A DNA stretch of 11,794 nt from Sphingomonas bacterium (GCA_026785645.1 JAJAZM010000078.1:1-11794); one strand, 5' to 3'. Shown: positions 1 to 11,357, numbered from the stretch's first letter. Numbers and translations: made by a program. The notes: generated from the letters alone by a model not told the origin.

Positions 1-2259
<2,259 letters not shown>

Positions 2260-2262
<3 letters not shown>

Positions 2263-2292
2263 GATATTTCCAGTCTGGTTGGTCGAGGATCA
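2260..2292 (-). promoter_or_regulatory. gyrA translation start region (TTG start, weak ribosome binding site)
   Basis: On the minus strand the stop TGA (2292-2290) is followed in the gyrA frame by nine sense codons and then TTG at 2262-2260. Only a short purine run, TGGAAAT, precedes the TTG, so the Shine-Dalgarno match is poor. A rare start codon plus a weak site would suit modest translation of an essential gene, but that is inference; the TTG assignment rests on the absence of any other usable start. Confidence 0.75.
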
Positions 2293-2369
2293 AGTGCGGA
2301 GAATCGCCTGCGTAAAGCGCGGACGGAGCCCGTCAGCCTGTTAGCCGATCGAGCGTGTGAAGACCACCC

Positions 2370-2387
2370 CGCGCACGTGTACGCGCG
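2370..2387 (-). other. GC-rich imperfect inverted repeat between yaaA and gyrA
   Basis: The 154-base spacer between the yaaA stop and the gyrA start holds an 18-base near-palindrome, CGCGC...GCGCG, with five Watson-Crick pairs, extendable by two G-T pairs, and a small loop. It sits about 30 bases after the yaaA stop. It has no following T-run, so it is at best a weak or Rho-assisted terminator. I see no clear promoter in the rest of the spacer. Confidence 0.3.
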
Positions 2388-2416
2388 TGCCTGCGCGAGG
2401 GGGTTTGCGAGGTGGC

Positions 2417-3169
2417 TTAATTGCGGACAAACAACGGCTTGTCGGGGGTCGATCCATCGGCGTCGAAGCGCCAGCCGTCGCAGTCGAATAAGGGTAGGGC
2501 GGCGGGGTCGTCGACACGCTCCTCGCATAGCCAGCGCGCCATCGCCCCGCGCGCAACCTTGGCGGTGAAGCTCTGGAACTGGAGGCCTTTTGCGTTGTGA
2601 ACCCGGAAGTCGGGGGCGATGACCCGGACCGACTTGGCCAACTTGCCCCTGAGCGCCGCATAATATTCGTTGCTGGCGAGGTTGATCACCAGCTTCGATC
2701 GGTCAGCCCGGAGGTCGGCAGCGACCGCCTTGGCAACCTTGTCGCCCCAATGGTCGGTCAGCTTGCCGCCGTCAGGTGCCCATTTCGTGCCCATCTCGAG
2801 CCGGTAGGGCCGGATCGCGTCGAGCGGCCGCAGCAAGCCGTACAATCCCGACAGGATGCGCAAATGATCTTGCGCGAAGGCGATGGTTTCAGGCTCCGCG
2901 CTGGCCGCATCGAAGCCGCGATAGACATCGCCCGCGAAGGCGCGGATCGCAGGGCGCTTCTCGGCCCGCCCGAAGCGTTTGAATCGCTGATCGTTAAGCT
3001 TGGCAAGTGCGGGTGAAATGTGCATCAATTCGCCAAGGCCATCAGCACCGATCTTCGCTGCTGCACGAGCAATCCGTCCGGCCTCGGCGGCAAATTTCGG
3101 GCGGGTCGGATCATCCGTAAAAACAGAGTCGAAATCGAGCGTTTTGGCGGGGGACAGGAGGATGAGCAT
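2417..3169 (-). CDS. yaaA: YaaA family peroxide-stress protein (DUF328)
   Basis: Cytoplasmic protein of 251 residues (E. coli YaaA has 258). In E. coli, YaaA is induced by OxyR under hydrogen peroxide stress and lowers free intracellular iron, limiting Fenton damage; the family has a DNA-binding fold. The family pattern is present throughout: MLILLSPAKTLDF at the N-terminus, AFAGDVYRG, LRILSGLYGLLRPLDAIRPY, YRLEMGTKW, INLASNEYY and QSFTAKVARGAMARWL. An ATG 14 codons upstream (3211) would add residues that YaaA proteins lack, so the ATG beginning MLILLSP is preferred, although its Shine-Dalgarno sequence is weak. It is divergent from the tetratricopeptide gene at 3362 and precedes gyrA on the same strand. 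I saw no convincing OxyR site upstream. Function is by homology only. Confidence 0.95.
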   Translation of the reverse strand: MLILLSPAKTLDFDSVFTDDPTRPKFAAEAGRIARAAAKIGADGLGELMHISPALAKLNDQRFKRFGRAEKRPAIRAFAGDVYRGFDAASAEPETIAFAQDHLRILSGLYGLLRPLDAIRPYRLEMGTKWAPDGGKLTDHWGDKVAKAVAADLRADRSKLVINLASNEYYAALRGKLAKSVRVIAPDFRVHNAKGLQFQSFTAKVARGAMARWLCEERVDDPAALPLFDCDGWRFDADGSTPDKPLFVRN

Positions 3170-3327
3170 GAGCGAACCGCTAGCCTGACCAATGGCCGCC
3201 GTCAAAGCCATGCGTAAGTTCTTGGAAAACAGTCATTCAATCAGCATTCACGTGATGGCCCGCAAGTCGGTTGGCACGAAATCGAAGTGGGTCTATGCCC
3301 GGTAACGCCTACCAGTGGATGATCCGT

Positions 3328-3354
3328 CCGGCGCTCGCGCCGGTGGAGGAGGAG
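3328..3354 (+). promoter_or_regulatory. Hairpin abutting a strong Shine-Dalgarno sequence
   Basis: A perfect six-pair GC stem (CCGGCG, loop CTCG, CGCCGG; 3328-3343) ends one base before the strong Shine-Dalgarno run GGAGGAGGAG (3345-3354), which lies seven bases ahead of the ATG at 3362. The stem does not itself cover the Shine-Dalgarno sequence. It could stabilise the leader or tune ribosome access. The rest of the 3170-3361 divergent spacer must hold promoters for yaaA and the tetratricopeptide gene, but no -35/-10 pair stands out. Confidence 0.45.
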
Positions 3355-3361
3355 ATTTTTC

Positions 3362-4672
3362 ATGACGCTCAAGACGCTTACCCTGACGCTTACGATGCTC
3401 GGTCTCGTTGCACCGATGACGGTCGCGCAGGCCCAATCTGGAGTGCCGGTGAAACCGACGATCCGGACCTCGGTCGATGACCGCACGGACAAGAAGAAGG
3501 ACGACGGGGCCAAGGGCTCCGCAGGGAGCGGAGCCACTTCGACTGACGGTCGCAAGCTCAACATTTCAAAGGGTGCACTCAAGGCAATTATCGACCTTCA
3601 GACTGCGGTCAATGCCAACGATGTTGCGTCCATCCCGGCCAAGCTCGCCGCGGCCCAGGCGGTTGCCAAGACCAATGACGATAAGTTTGCGATTGCGTCC
3701 AATCAGGTGCGGGCTGGAATCAAAGCCAATGAACCCGCCGCGATCCGCGTCGGGGTGGATGCGCTGCAAGCCTCGGGCGCTGCCGAAACCCCCGATCTGG
3801 TCGCCCTCTACACCGACCTCGGCAGGCGCTACCAGGATGCCAAGCAGGTCGATCAGGCGATCCTCGTGCTCGACAAGGCGATGGCGCTCAACCCGAACAA
3901 TGTCCCAACGTTGCTCAATCTCGCCAGCATCCGCAATGCGCAGGGCCAGAAGGCCGAAGCCGTGGCTTTGATGCAAAAGAGCTTTGCCGCGAGCAAGGCA
4001 TCGGGCGTCAAGGTCGAGGAAGGCAATTACAAATTCGCCGCCGGCCTCGCTTATGACCAGCGCCTGCCGGTCGCCAACGATCTCGCCCGGCAATGGGTCG
4101 CGGCCTATCCTTCGCCCGCCAGTTGGCGCGATTCGCTGCGCATCTATCGCGATCTCAACAAGCCGACGCAGGCCCAGTTGATCGACCTGCTGCGGCTCGG
4201 CCGCGCGGCCAATGCGTTGAGCGGCGAGAGCGATTATTTCGCGTTTGGCAGCGCCTTGGTCAATGCCGGCAAGCTGGCCGAAGCCAAGACCTTGCTGGCC
4301 GAAGCCAAGACCGCGCCCAATGTCGATTCGACCAAGCGCGCCTTCACCGACCTCACCGCCCAGGTGACCGCCGCGCCGGCCCGCGCTGCGGTCGATGCCT
4401 CTGCCAAGTCGGCACTTGCGGGCGCCAATGGCAAGGCGATGATCGACGCCGGTGACGCGCTCTACGGGCACGGCGCTTATGCCGAAGCAGCGCCGCTATA
4501 CCGCGCCGCTTTGGGCAAGGGCGGCGACGCCAGCCTGGCCAATCTCCATCTTGGGATGGCGCTCGCCCGCGCTGGCGACAAGCCCGGCGCGACCGCCGCG
4601 CTCAATGCCGTGACCGGCGCCAATGCCGACGTCGCGCGCTACTGGCTATTGTGGCTTTCAACGAAGGCATAG
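3362..4672 (+). CDS. Exported tetratricopeptide-repeat protein
   Basis: A 436-residue protein with no enzymatic motif that I recognise. Residues 1-25 form a Sec-type signal peptide (MTLKTLTLTLTMLGLVAPMTVAQAQ), probably cut after AQA, so the mature protein should be periplasmic or envelope-associated. A charged, low-complexity stretch rich in Lys, Asp, Gly and Ser follows (about 35-65), then helical repeats. The clearest tetratricopeptide pair is at about 141-213 (ALYTDLGRRYQDAKQVDQAI, then LDKAMALNPNN). A second repeat-like segment closes the protein at about 358-436 (AGDALYGHGAYAEAAPLYRAAL, then LGMALARAGDKPGATAAL). Tetratricopeptide repeats are protein-docking scaffolds, so the likely role is binding a partner; the partner is unknown. 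The start is well supported by a strong Shine-Dalgarno sequence. A stable hairpin follows the stop. Confidence 0.9.
   Translation: MTLKTLTLTLTMLGLVAPMTVAQAQSGVPVKPTIRTSVDDRTDKKKDDGAKGSAGSGATSTDGRKLNISKGALKAIIDLQTAVNANDVASIPAKLAAAQAVAKTNDDKFAIASNQVRAGIKANEPAAIRVGVDALQASGAAETPDLVALYTDLGRRYQDAKQVDQAILVLDKAMALNPNNVPTLLNLASIRNAQGQKAEAVALMQKSFAASKASGVKVEEGNYKFAAGLAYDQRLPVANDLARQWVAAYPSPASWRDSLRIYRDLNKPTQAQLIDLLRLGRAANALSGESDYFAFGSALVNAGKLAEAKTLLAEAKTAPNVDSTKRAFTDLTAQVTAAPARAAVDASAKSALAGANGKAMIDAGDALYGHGAYAEAAPLYRAALGKGGDASLANLHLGMALARAGDKPGATAALNAVTGANADVARYWLLWLSTKA
4273..4312 (+). repeat. Tandem 21-base in-frame duplication in the tetratricopeptide gene
   Basis: The 19-base string GCTGGCCGAAGCCAAGACC occurs at 4273-4291 and again at 4294-4312, a 21-base period giving LAEAKT-L-LAEAKT in the protein. 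Seven-residue spacing adds two helical turns. It looks like a small replication-slippage duplication. Confidence 0.85.
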
Positions 4673-4690
4673 TCCTTGGTTAGAGCGTTG

Positions 4691-4723
4691 CAGCGGGCGT
4701 CGGACATGGTCCGGCGCCCGTTG
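4691..4723 (+). terminator. Strong hairpin after the tetratricopeptide gene
   Basis: Eighteen bases after the stop codon the left arm 4691-4705 pairs with 4709-4723 around a three-base ATG loop. The core is twelve pairs (CGGGCGTCGGAC with GTCCGGCGCCCG, one T-G), extended by three outer pairs, one of them also G-T. It is followed only by CGCAAT, with a TTG inside the outer stem, so it lacks the usual T-run. It may be an imperfect intrinsic terminator or a 3'-end stabiliser separating the two plus-strand genes. Confidence 0.6.
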
Positions 4724-4733
4724 TCGCAATCCC

Positions 4734-4753
4734 CCCGATCGTCCCAAATCGGG
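4734..4753. repeat. Short inverted repeat upstream of the kinase-like gene
   Basis: CCCGAT (4734-4739) and ATCGGG (4748-4753) form a six-base inverted repeat with an eight-base gap, ten bases past the larger hairpin. It could be an operator half-site pair or part of the termination region. The following TTAACC (4757-4762) resembles a single CtrA half-site, but no second half-site at the correct spacing is present. Confidence 0.3.
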
Positions 4754-4844
4754 ATGGTTAACCGACCCTTGCTACCGCCGCCGCGCTCCATGGGTAATGG
4801 CTTGCCCCCAAAGGCAATTTTGCAAAAGGCGGAGTGATTAGAGC

Positions 4845-6440
<1,596 letters not shown>

Positions 6441-6495
6441 CCAGGACAGTCCACCTGCTCCTGCGGCTTCGGCGGGCGGCCTCCGCGTCAATCTT

Positions 6496-6513
6496 CAGCT
6501 GGCTTGCCAACTG
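6496..6513. repeat. Small hairpin between the kinase-like gene and tRNA-Ile2
   Basis: CAGCTGGC and GCCAACTG form a short stem; the single mismatch on the plus strand is a G-T pair on the minus strand. On the plus strand it is followed by GAGCTTTT, giving a weak terminator-like shape for the kinase-like gene. On the minus strand it lies about 17 bases past the tRNA-Ile2 CCA end. The rest of 6441-6529 holds nothing that I recognise. Confidence 0.35.
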
Positions 6514-6529
6514 GAGCTTTTGCAAAGGC

Positions 6530-6606
6530 TGGTGGGCCCGGAGGGACTCGAACCCCCAACCTAGCCGTTATGAGCGGCCAGCTCTAACCAGTTGAGCTAC
6601 AGGCCC
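6530..6606 (-). tRNA. tRNA-Ile2 (CAT anticodon, lysidine type)
   Basis: A complete 77-base cloverleaf on the minus strand: acceptor GGGCCTG with CGGGCCC, D-stem GCTC/GAGC, anticodon stem GGCCG/CGGCT with loop CTCATAA, T-arm with TTCGAGT, discriminator A and an encoded CCA. The CAT anticodon alone fits Met or Ile2. Pairs C4-G69 and C5-G68, known determinants for the lysidine synthetase TilS in E. coli, and the G27-T43 pair also seen in E. coli tRNA-Ile2 favour the AUA-reading isoleucine tRNA. The T-loop and D-arm are not initiator-like. Elongator Met is the alternative. It lies 89 bases downstream of tRNA-Pro and may share its transcript. Confidence 0.85.
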
Positions 6607-6644
6607 CCACCGCGAAGCTCGCTCCCCCTTTGCTTCGCTACGGG

Positions 6645-6772
<128 letters not shown>

Positions 6773-6821
6773 ACGCCGAGCCCGATAGAGCGCCTAGGCC
6801 TCGTCCGTAAACCCCCGAACC

Positions 6822-7091
6822 TTAATTCGAGTTGGCGGGAGCAGCCGGCTTTGCTTCATTCTTGTTGCCGACCCTGACGTCGACATCCAGGTTGCGGACC
6901 TCGGCGGTCGCTTCCTTGGCGTCATTGACGATCGCACCGGCTGCCTGATCGACGGTGTTGAGCGCGGTCGCACCGGCATCCTTGGCGACCTCCTCATTGT
7001 AGGACACGGTCATCTGGTCGTTGGCCTTGTCTTCGGTCACCTGGCAGGCGCCGAGCAGCAGGGCCGGGGCGAGAAAGATAAGTTTGCGCAT
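6822..7091 (-). CDS. Small putative outer-membrane lipoprotein
   Basis: An 89-residue protein with a clear lipoprotein signal: MRKLIFLAPALLLGAC, lipobox LGAC with Cys16 as the acylated residue. Position +2 after the Cys is Gln, not Asp, so by the enterobacterial Lol rule it should go to the outer membrane. The mature part is short, polar and probably helical (EEVAKDAGATALNTVDQAAG, then a charged tail ending KPAAPANSN), with no enzymatic motif. The start is chosen for the lipobox and for AAGGA just upstream (minus strand CTGAAGGAAAAAATC then ATG); longer upstream readings lack a signal sequence. It starts 29 bases after the peptidase stop and is probably co-transcribed with it. Function unknown. 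Confidence 0.85.
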   Translation of the reverse strand: MRKLIFLAPALLLGACQVTEDKANDQMTVSYNEEVAKDAGATALNTVDQAAGAIVNDAKEATAEVRNLDVDVRVGNKNEAKPAAPANSN

Positions 7092-7120
7092 GATTTTTTC
7101 CTTCAGTCGATGTGTATCGT

Positions 7121-8503
7121 TCAACGTCGGCTGCGGCGCTGCGGCTCCACCCGGGGCTCGATCCCGCCCGACAAGATCGCCAGCACCGCGGTCCACGCCG
7201 CAACATTCTGCTTCAACTGCGCCGGGTCAACCTTGTCGAGCGTATCGTCGGGGGTGTGATGATAATCGAAATAGCGCGAGCCGTCCTGGTTGAGCGCCAC
7301 CCCGGGAAGGCCATCGGCGATCATCGGGCCGATGTCCGAGCCCTCGGTCTGGTCGAGCGCGCCGGGCACGATCCCGAGCGGCTGCAACGCGCGTTGGATC
7401 GCCAGCGCCTCGGCTTTGCGCGCCTCGCCCAGTCGACTGTCGACTTTCCAGATGCGGTCGGCGCCGAAATCGCTCTCCATCAGCGCATAATGCGGCTGCT
7501 TGCCATATTTGGAGCGATAATCGAGCCCGCCGAACAGGCCGACTTCCTCCGCCCCGAACCACACGATGCGGATCGTCCGGAGCGGCCGCCCGGCATCCAT
7601 GATTCGCTTGGCCGAGGCGGCGGCGATGGCCACCCCGGTTGCATCGTCGATCGCACCGGTGCCCTGGTCCCAGCTGTCGAGGTGACCGCCGACCAGGATT
7701 GGCGCCAGGCTCGGGTCGCGACCCGGCACTTCGGCGATGACATTGCCCGATTGCTGATCCGTCAAATTGGTCGATTCAAGCTGGAGCCGCATCCGCACCG
7801 GGCCGGTGGCGCGTTTGAGGATCCGTTGGACCTGCTCGGCGTCGGGCAAGGGCAATGCGCCAGCCGGGATCGGCGTCACTCCGGCCGCGAAGCTCATCGT
7901 CCCGGTATGCGGATTGCGGTGATAATCGGTGCCGATCGATCGAATGACGATCGCAATCGCACCCTTGCGGCTAGCAATGCTCGGCCCCTGGCGGCGCGGC
8001 GCACCGAATATGCCATAGCCCGATCCGTCCTCGGTGCGCGGCATGGCATGCGACACGAACACGATCTTGCCACGCACCGCCGAATCGGGCGCGGCCTCGA
8101 GCGCGGCCAGCGTGTCGAACCCGACCAGGTCGCCTTCGATTCCGCCTGGCGGGGTCGAACCCGAATTGCCGAGCGCGGCGATGACCAGTTTCTGCGGGAA
8201 GGGGGCGATGATCGAGGCGCTTTCTGCACCGCGCGACCACACCGGCATGGTGAACGGGTCGATCCGCACATTGGCGAACCCCATGGCCTTCAATTTCGCG
8301 ACGCTCCAGGTGCGTGCGCGGGCTTCGGCCTCGGTCCCGGCCATGCGCTGACCGACCTCGGTGGTCAGCCCCTCGGTAATGTCCCACGCATAGGTGTCGG
8401 TCAGCGCAGCATCGCGCAGCCGGTCGACCTCGCTCGGCGAAACCTGAGCGGGGAGGGCGGCGGAGGCGGCGAGCAGGGTCGCGGCAATCAAGGGGCGGAT
8501 CAT
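7121..8503 (-). CDS. Secreted M28 family zinc peptidase, CPQ-like, with PA-type insert
   Basis: A 461-residue di-zinc exopeptidase, likely removing terminal residues from peptides in the periplasm. A signal peptide (MIRPLIAATLLAASAALPA) is followed by a mature chain. A protease-associated-type insert lies roughly at 100-235 (GDLVGFDTLAALEAA, then RGKIVFVSHAM). The M28 active-site set is complete: His274 in GGHLDSWD with Asp276, bridging Asp286 in GAIDD, catalytic Glu319 and metal-binding Glu320 in GAEEVGLFG, Asp345 in MESDFGA, and His415/416 in YHHTPDDTLDKVD. The GHLDSWD and HHTPDDTLDKVD patterns resemble plasma glutamate carboxypeptidase (CPQ); exact specificity cannot be read from sequence. 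An ATG 12 codons upstream would bury the signal peptide, so Met at 8503 is preferred. The radical SAM gene ends 53 bases upstream and the lipoprotein begins 29 bases downstream. Confidence 0.94.
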   Translation of the reverse strand: MIRPLIAATLLAASAALPAQVSPSEVDRLRDAALTDTYAWDITEGLTTEVGQRMAGTEAEARARTWSVAKLKAMGFANVRIDPFTMPVWSRGAESASIIAPFPQKLVIAALGNSGSTPPGGIEGDLVGFDTLAALEAAPDSAVRGKIVFVSHAMPRTEDGSGYGIFGAPRRQGPSIASRKGAIAIVIRSIGTDYHRNPHTGTMSFAAGVTPIPAGALPLPDAEQVQRILKRATGPVRMRLQLESTNLTDQQSGNVIAEVPGRDPSLAPILVGGHLDSWDQGTGAIDDATGVAIAAASAKRIMDAGRPLRTIRIVWFGAEEVGLFGGLDYRSKYGKQPHYALMESDFGADRIWKVDSRLGEARKAEALAIQRALQPLGIVPGALDQTEGSDIGPMIADGLPGVALNQDGSRYFDYHHTPDDTLDKVDPAQLKQNVAAWTAVLAILSGGIEPRVEPQRRSRR

Positions 8504-8556
8504 GCCGACCTGCCTAGCCAGCGCGATCCCCGCTGTCATCGCCTGTCTGTCGAATA

Positions 8557-9627
8557 TTATAGCAAGCGCATCTGGTCGCCCTCGGGGGGAACGAACAGGT
8601 CACGGCGCAACGGGACTTTCATGTTTCCGAGGCCATAGCGTTTCGCCGCTTTGTCGAACCGCGTGGCGAGCAGATCCGCCCACGCCCCTTGCCCGCGCAT
8701 CCGGCTGTGGAAATCGGGATCATTCTCGCGCCCGCCGCGCATTGATCGGATGGTCGCCATGACCTTTGCCGCGCGGTCGGGATAATGCTGGTCGAGCCAC
8801 GCGCGGAACAAGGGCGCAACTTCGTGGGGCAACCGCACCGGCAGGTAAAAGCCGCCGCGCGCGCCCGCCGCAACCGCCGCCTGGACGATCGCCTCAAGCT
8901 CATGATCGGTAATCTGCGGCACCACCGGCGCGATCGCGACATAGGTCGGCACCCCGGCCTTGGTCAGCGCGGTGACCGCCGCAAGCCGCTTTTTCGCCGA
9001 TGGCGCGCGTGGCTCGAGAGTTCGGGCGATCGCCGGGTCGAGCGAGGTGATCGAGATCGCCACCGACGCAATCCCCAGCTTCGCCGCCTCAGCCAGCAAA
9101 TCGAGGTCGCGCACCACCCGGTCGGACTTGGTGGTGATGGTGAACGGATGGCAGGTTTCGAGCAGCAGTTCGATTAGCGAGCGAGTGACCCGCCAGCGCT
9201 CCTCGATCGGTTGATAGGGGTCGGTGTTGGTGCCCATCGCGATCGGGGCGCATTCATAGCCCGGCCGCGACAGCGCGCCGTTGAGGAGTTTCGCGGCGTC
9301 GGGTTTGACGAACAGCCGGCTTTCGAAATCGATCCCTGGCGACAGGTCATGAAACGCATGGGTCGGCCGCGCGAAGCAATAGATGCAGCCATGCTCGCAC
9401 CCACGATAGGCATTGATCGAGCGGTCGAAATTGATGTCGGGCGAGCGATTGCGGGTCAGGATCGACTTGGCGCGCTCGATTGTCACCGTCGTCTGACGCT
9501 TGGGAATGCCGTCCAGCGCCTCGACCGAGTCGAGCCAGTCGCCATCGACCACATGCTCCTTCAAATTGAAGCGCGTGGAACCCTCGTTGCGCGTCGCCCC
9601 GCGGGCCTTGGTCGATTCGATCGGCAT
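8557..9627 (-). CDS. PA0069 family radical SAM protein
   Basis: A 356-residue cytoplasmic protein with a radical SAM core, distantly similar to spore photoproduct lyase-type proteins. The iron-sulfur cysteines are Cys77, Cys81 and Cys84 in YRGCEHGCIYCFARPTHA (the CxxxCxxC motif binding the [4Fe-4S] cluster that cleaves S-adenosylmethionine). The N-terminus ARGATRNEGSTRFN and the stretch GTNTDPYQPIEERWRVTRS are typical of the PA0069 group. Its substrate is not established to my knowledge. The ATG at 9627 gives the expected N-terminus, but no Shine-Dalgarno sequence precedes it. It lies 41 bases after the transglycosylase stop and 53 bases before the peptidase start. No cysteine-rich extra cluster or SPASM tail is seen. 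Confidence 0.94.
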   Translation of the reverse strand: MPIESTKARGATRNEGSTRFNLKEHVVDGDWLDSVEALDGIPKRQTTVTIERAKSILTRNRSPDINFDRSINAYRGCEHGCIYCFARPTHAFHDLSPGIDFESRLFVKPDAAKLLNGALSRPGYECAPIAMGTNTDPYQPIEERWRVTRSLIELLLETCHPFTITTKSDRVVRDLDLLAEAAKLGIASVAISITSLDPAIARTLEPRAPSAKKRLAAVTALTKAGVPTYVAIAPVVPQITDHELEAIVQAAVAAGARGGFYLPVRLPHEVAPLFRAWLDQHYPDRAAKVMATIRSMRGGRENDPDFHSRMRGQGAWADLLATRFDKAAKRYGLGNMKVPLRRDLFVPPEGDQMRLL

Positions 9628-9633
9628 GACGCG

Positions 9634-9662
9634 ATGCTAGCGCCAAGTACAGAACGAAACAA
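9634..9662 (-). promoter_or_regulatory. Possible promoter at the radical SAM start (leaderless candidate)
   Basis: On the minus strand TTGTTT (9662-9657), a 17-base spacer and TAGCAT (9639-9634) make a weak sigma70-like pair, with the -10 only six bases ahead of the ATG. With no Shine-Dalgarno sequence in the 41-base gap, transcription starting at or near the ATG would give a leaderless mRNA. The match is partial and could be chance. Confidence 0.3.
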
Positions 9663-9668
9663 GAACGA

Positions 9669-11357
9669 TCAGCGGCGGACGGCCATCGGAAAGGCGGGCC
9701 ATTTATGTTGCGCGACGGCCTTGAGGGACGTCTGCGGAGCGCCAGCAAGCCCTTCATAGACCCACATGTTGCGCAGCACCGCAGGAACGTAATAGCGCGT
9801 TTCCCAATAGGGTAGGCTTTCGATCCATAGCAATGGATCACCCTTGTCGTTGATGCTGTTCCACCGATCGACCGGCAGTGGCCCGGCATTGTAGGCGGCG
9901 ATCACCTTGGGCAACTGGCCGCGCGTCGCGCCCTTGCCGCGCATCAGCTCGATGAAGCTCTGGCCATATTCCAAATTGGTCACCGGATCGGCGAGATTGC
10001 CGACCGCGACCCCGCGCGCCCGCGCCGTATCGCCCGCCGTCCCGGGCCGGACCTGCATCAGCCCGACCGCGCCCGCCGGGCTGACCGCCGCCATCCTGAA
10101 ATCGCTTTCCTGGCGGACGTGGGCATAAGCCAGCGCCGGATCGACCCGCCATCCCCCGGCCGGTGCCCAGCGCGGCAACGGGAATCGATCGGCGGCGGCA
10201 GCGACCGCGCCCATCGGGCCGTTATGCGCTATCCAGAACGCTGCGGCGGGAAGCTCGAGTTCGCGTGCTTTGGCGGCCAGCGCGCTATGGCTCGACGGCG
10301 ATCCGATCTTGCACTGGTGGCGAAGGATTTCCTCGGCCAAAGCGCGCTCGCCGATCGCTGCCAGTTCGGTCGCCCGGCGGACGTTAGGCAACAGGCCGAT
10401 GCTCAACGGCGCGCGCTGCGCAGGAGCGAGCGACTTGTCCATTCCCAGCGTCTGGCGCGCAACGAGGCCGTAGAAACTCTCGGGCGATCGGGCCGCGGTC
10501 TTCATCAGCGGCTCGACCAACTGTGGCCGGCGGCACGCCATTTCGGATCGCGCCGCCCAATAGGCGCCGGCCGCGATCAATTCGCTCTCGGCTCGACTGA
10601 TCGCCACTGCTCGGAAATGTGCCGCTGCATTGTTGCAGTCGTTGAGCCGCCACGATGCCAGCCCGGCAATCCACTGCGCCTGCGCCGCCCATTCGCCGCT
10701 CGCCCCCGAAATCCCGGCTTCGGCGATTCGCTTGGCCTCGGCATCCTGGCCCGTGACATAATAGATCCACGCCACCCGCTGGGCTGCCTCGGCTCGTGCC
10801 TCGGCGCCGAGGCTGGGCGAGGCGGCGTTGAACAGCGCCTCGGCCTCGACCGCCGAATCGCGCTTGACCAGTGGCTCCATCGCCAGTCGCAGCGCGTCGG
10901 CGGCCGACTCGCCCCGGACCGGCGCCGAGCGATGGCGGCGCGGCGCTGCGGTAAGGGGCACCATCCGTCGCGGATTGGCAACCGCAGGAGGAGCCACCGA
11001 ACCGCGCGCGATCGCCATCCGCTGCAGCTGGCTCGCTTGCGGCAAGTCGGGCGCGGCCGCGATCAGCGCCTCGATCGCCGCCAGCTCGGCCTTGGGTGAA
11101 TTTCGAGCGGTATATAGCTGGGCCCGCGCCACGACCTTCAGCGGATGCTCGGGCAGCGCGTCGATTCCCGCGCTGGCGCTCGCCCAGCTCTCGGCGCGGA
11201 TTGCGGCAAATACCCCACGCCAGTCCCTCGGCACCGCAACCACCGGCGCGGCAGGCGGCAGCATCGGCTGGTCGACCAGCACCGGCGCCAGCGGATCTTC
11301 CTGTGCCAGCGCCGGGGTCGCGCTCGACAGCATGAGCAGGGGCAGGGTCCAGCGCAT
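9669..11357 (-). CDS. Soluble lytic murein transglycosylase (Slt70-like)
   Basis: A 562-residue periplasmic enzyme that cleaves the MurNAc-GlcNAc bond of peptidoglycan, leaving 1,6-anhydro-MurNAc ends; E. coli Slt is 645. Signal peptide MRWTLPLLMLSSATPALA, cut after ALA. Residues of about 30-400 are Ala-rich helical repeats like the ring-forming U-domain of Slt70. The lysozyme-like catalytic domain (about 405-530) has catalytic Glu417 in VRQESDF, then SPAGAVGLMQVRPGTA, AAYNAGP and SLPYWETRYYVPAVLRNMWVY, the family 1 goose-type motifs. A longer reading from 11432 lacks a signal at its N-terminus. The ATG shares one base with the stop of the upstream glycosylase gene (TGATG), and AGAGGA stands seven bases upstream, so translation is probably coupled. 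Confidence 0.95.
   Translation of the reverse strand: MRWTLPLLMLSSATPALAQEDPLAPVLVDQPMLPPAAPVVAVPRDWRGVFAAIRAESWASASAGIDALPEHPLKVVARAQLYTARNSPKAELAAIEALIAAAPDLPQASQLQRMAIARGSVAPPAVANPRRMVPLTAAPRRHRSAPVRGESAADALRLAMEPLVKRDSAVEAEALFNAASPSLGAEARAEAAQRVAWIYYVTGQDAEAKRIAEAGISGASGEWAAQAQWIAGLASWRLNDCNNAAAHFRAVAISRAESELIAAGAYWAARSEMACRRPQLVEPLMKTAARSPESFYGLVARQTLGMDKSLAPAQRAPLSIGLLPNVRRATELAAIGERALAEEILRHQCKIGSPSSHSALAAKARELELPAAAFWIAHNGPMGAVAAAADRFPLPRWAPAGGWRVDPALAYAHVRQESDFRMAAVSPAGAVGLMQVRPGTAGDTARARGVAVGNLADPVTNLEYGQSFIELMRGKGATRGQLPKVIAAYNAGPLPVDRWNSINDKGDPLLWIESLPYWETRYYVPAVLRNMWVYEGLAGAPQTSLKAVAQHKWPAFPMAVRR

Noticed and set aside
2378..2528. Possible quinolone-resistance or altered gyrase region near the gyrA start
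   Set aside because: The quinolone region lies inside gyrA and carries the usual Ser and Asp; nothing in the upstream spacer suggests modification.
3566..4471. 301-codon antisense frame over the tetratricopeptide gene
   Set aside because: No domain, no ribosome binding site, and it is opposite a gene with a signal peptide and repeat motifs.
4757..4762. TTAACC as a CtrA binding site upstream of the kinase-like gene
   Set aside because: Only one half-site is present; the TTAA-N7-TTAA pattern is not completed.
4818..4827. TTTTGCAAAA palindrome before the kinase-like gene, echoed as CTTTTGCAAAGG near 6517-6528
   Set aside because: The two copies are short and differ by one base; a chance match cannot be excluded and no regulator is implied.
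7112..8638. 508-codon antisense frame over the M28 peptidase gene
   Set aside because: The sense frame holds a full set of zinc-peptidase motifs; the antisense product is His/Arg-rich without family features.
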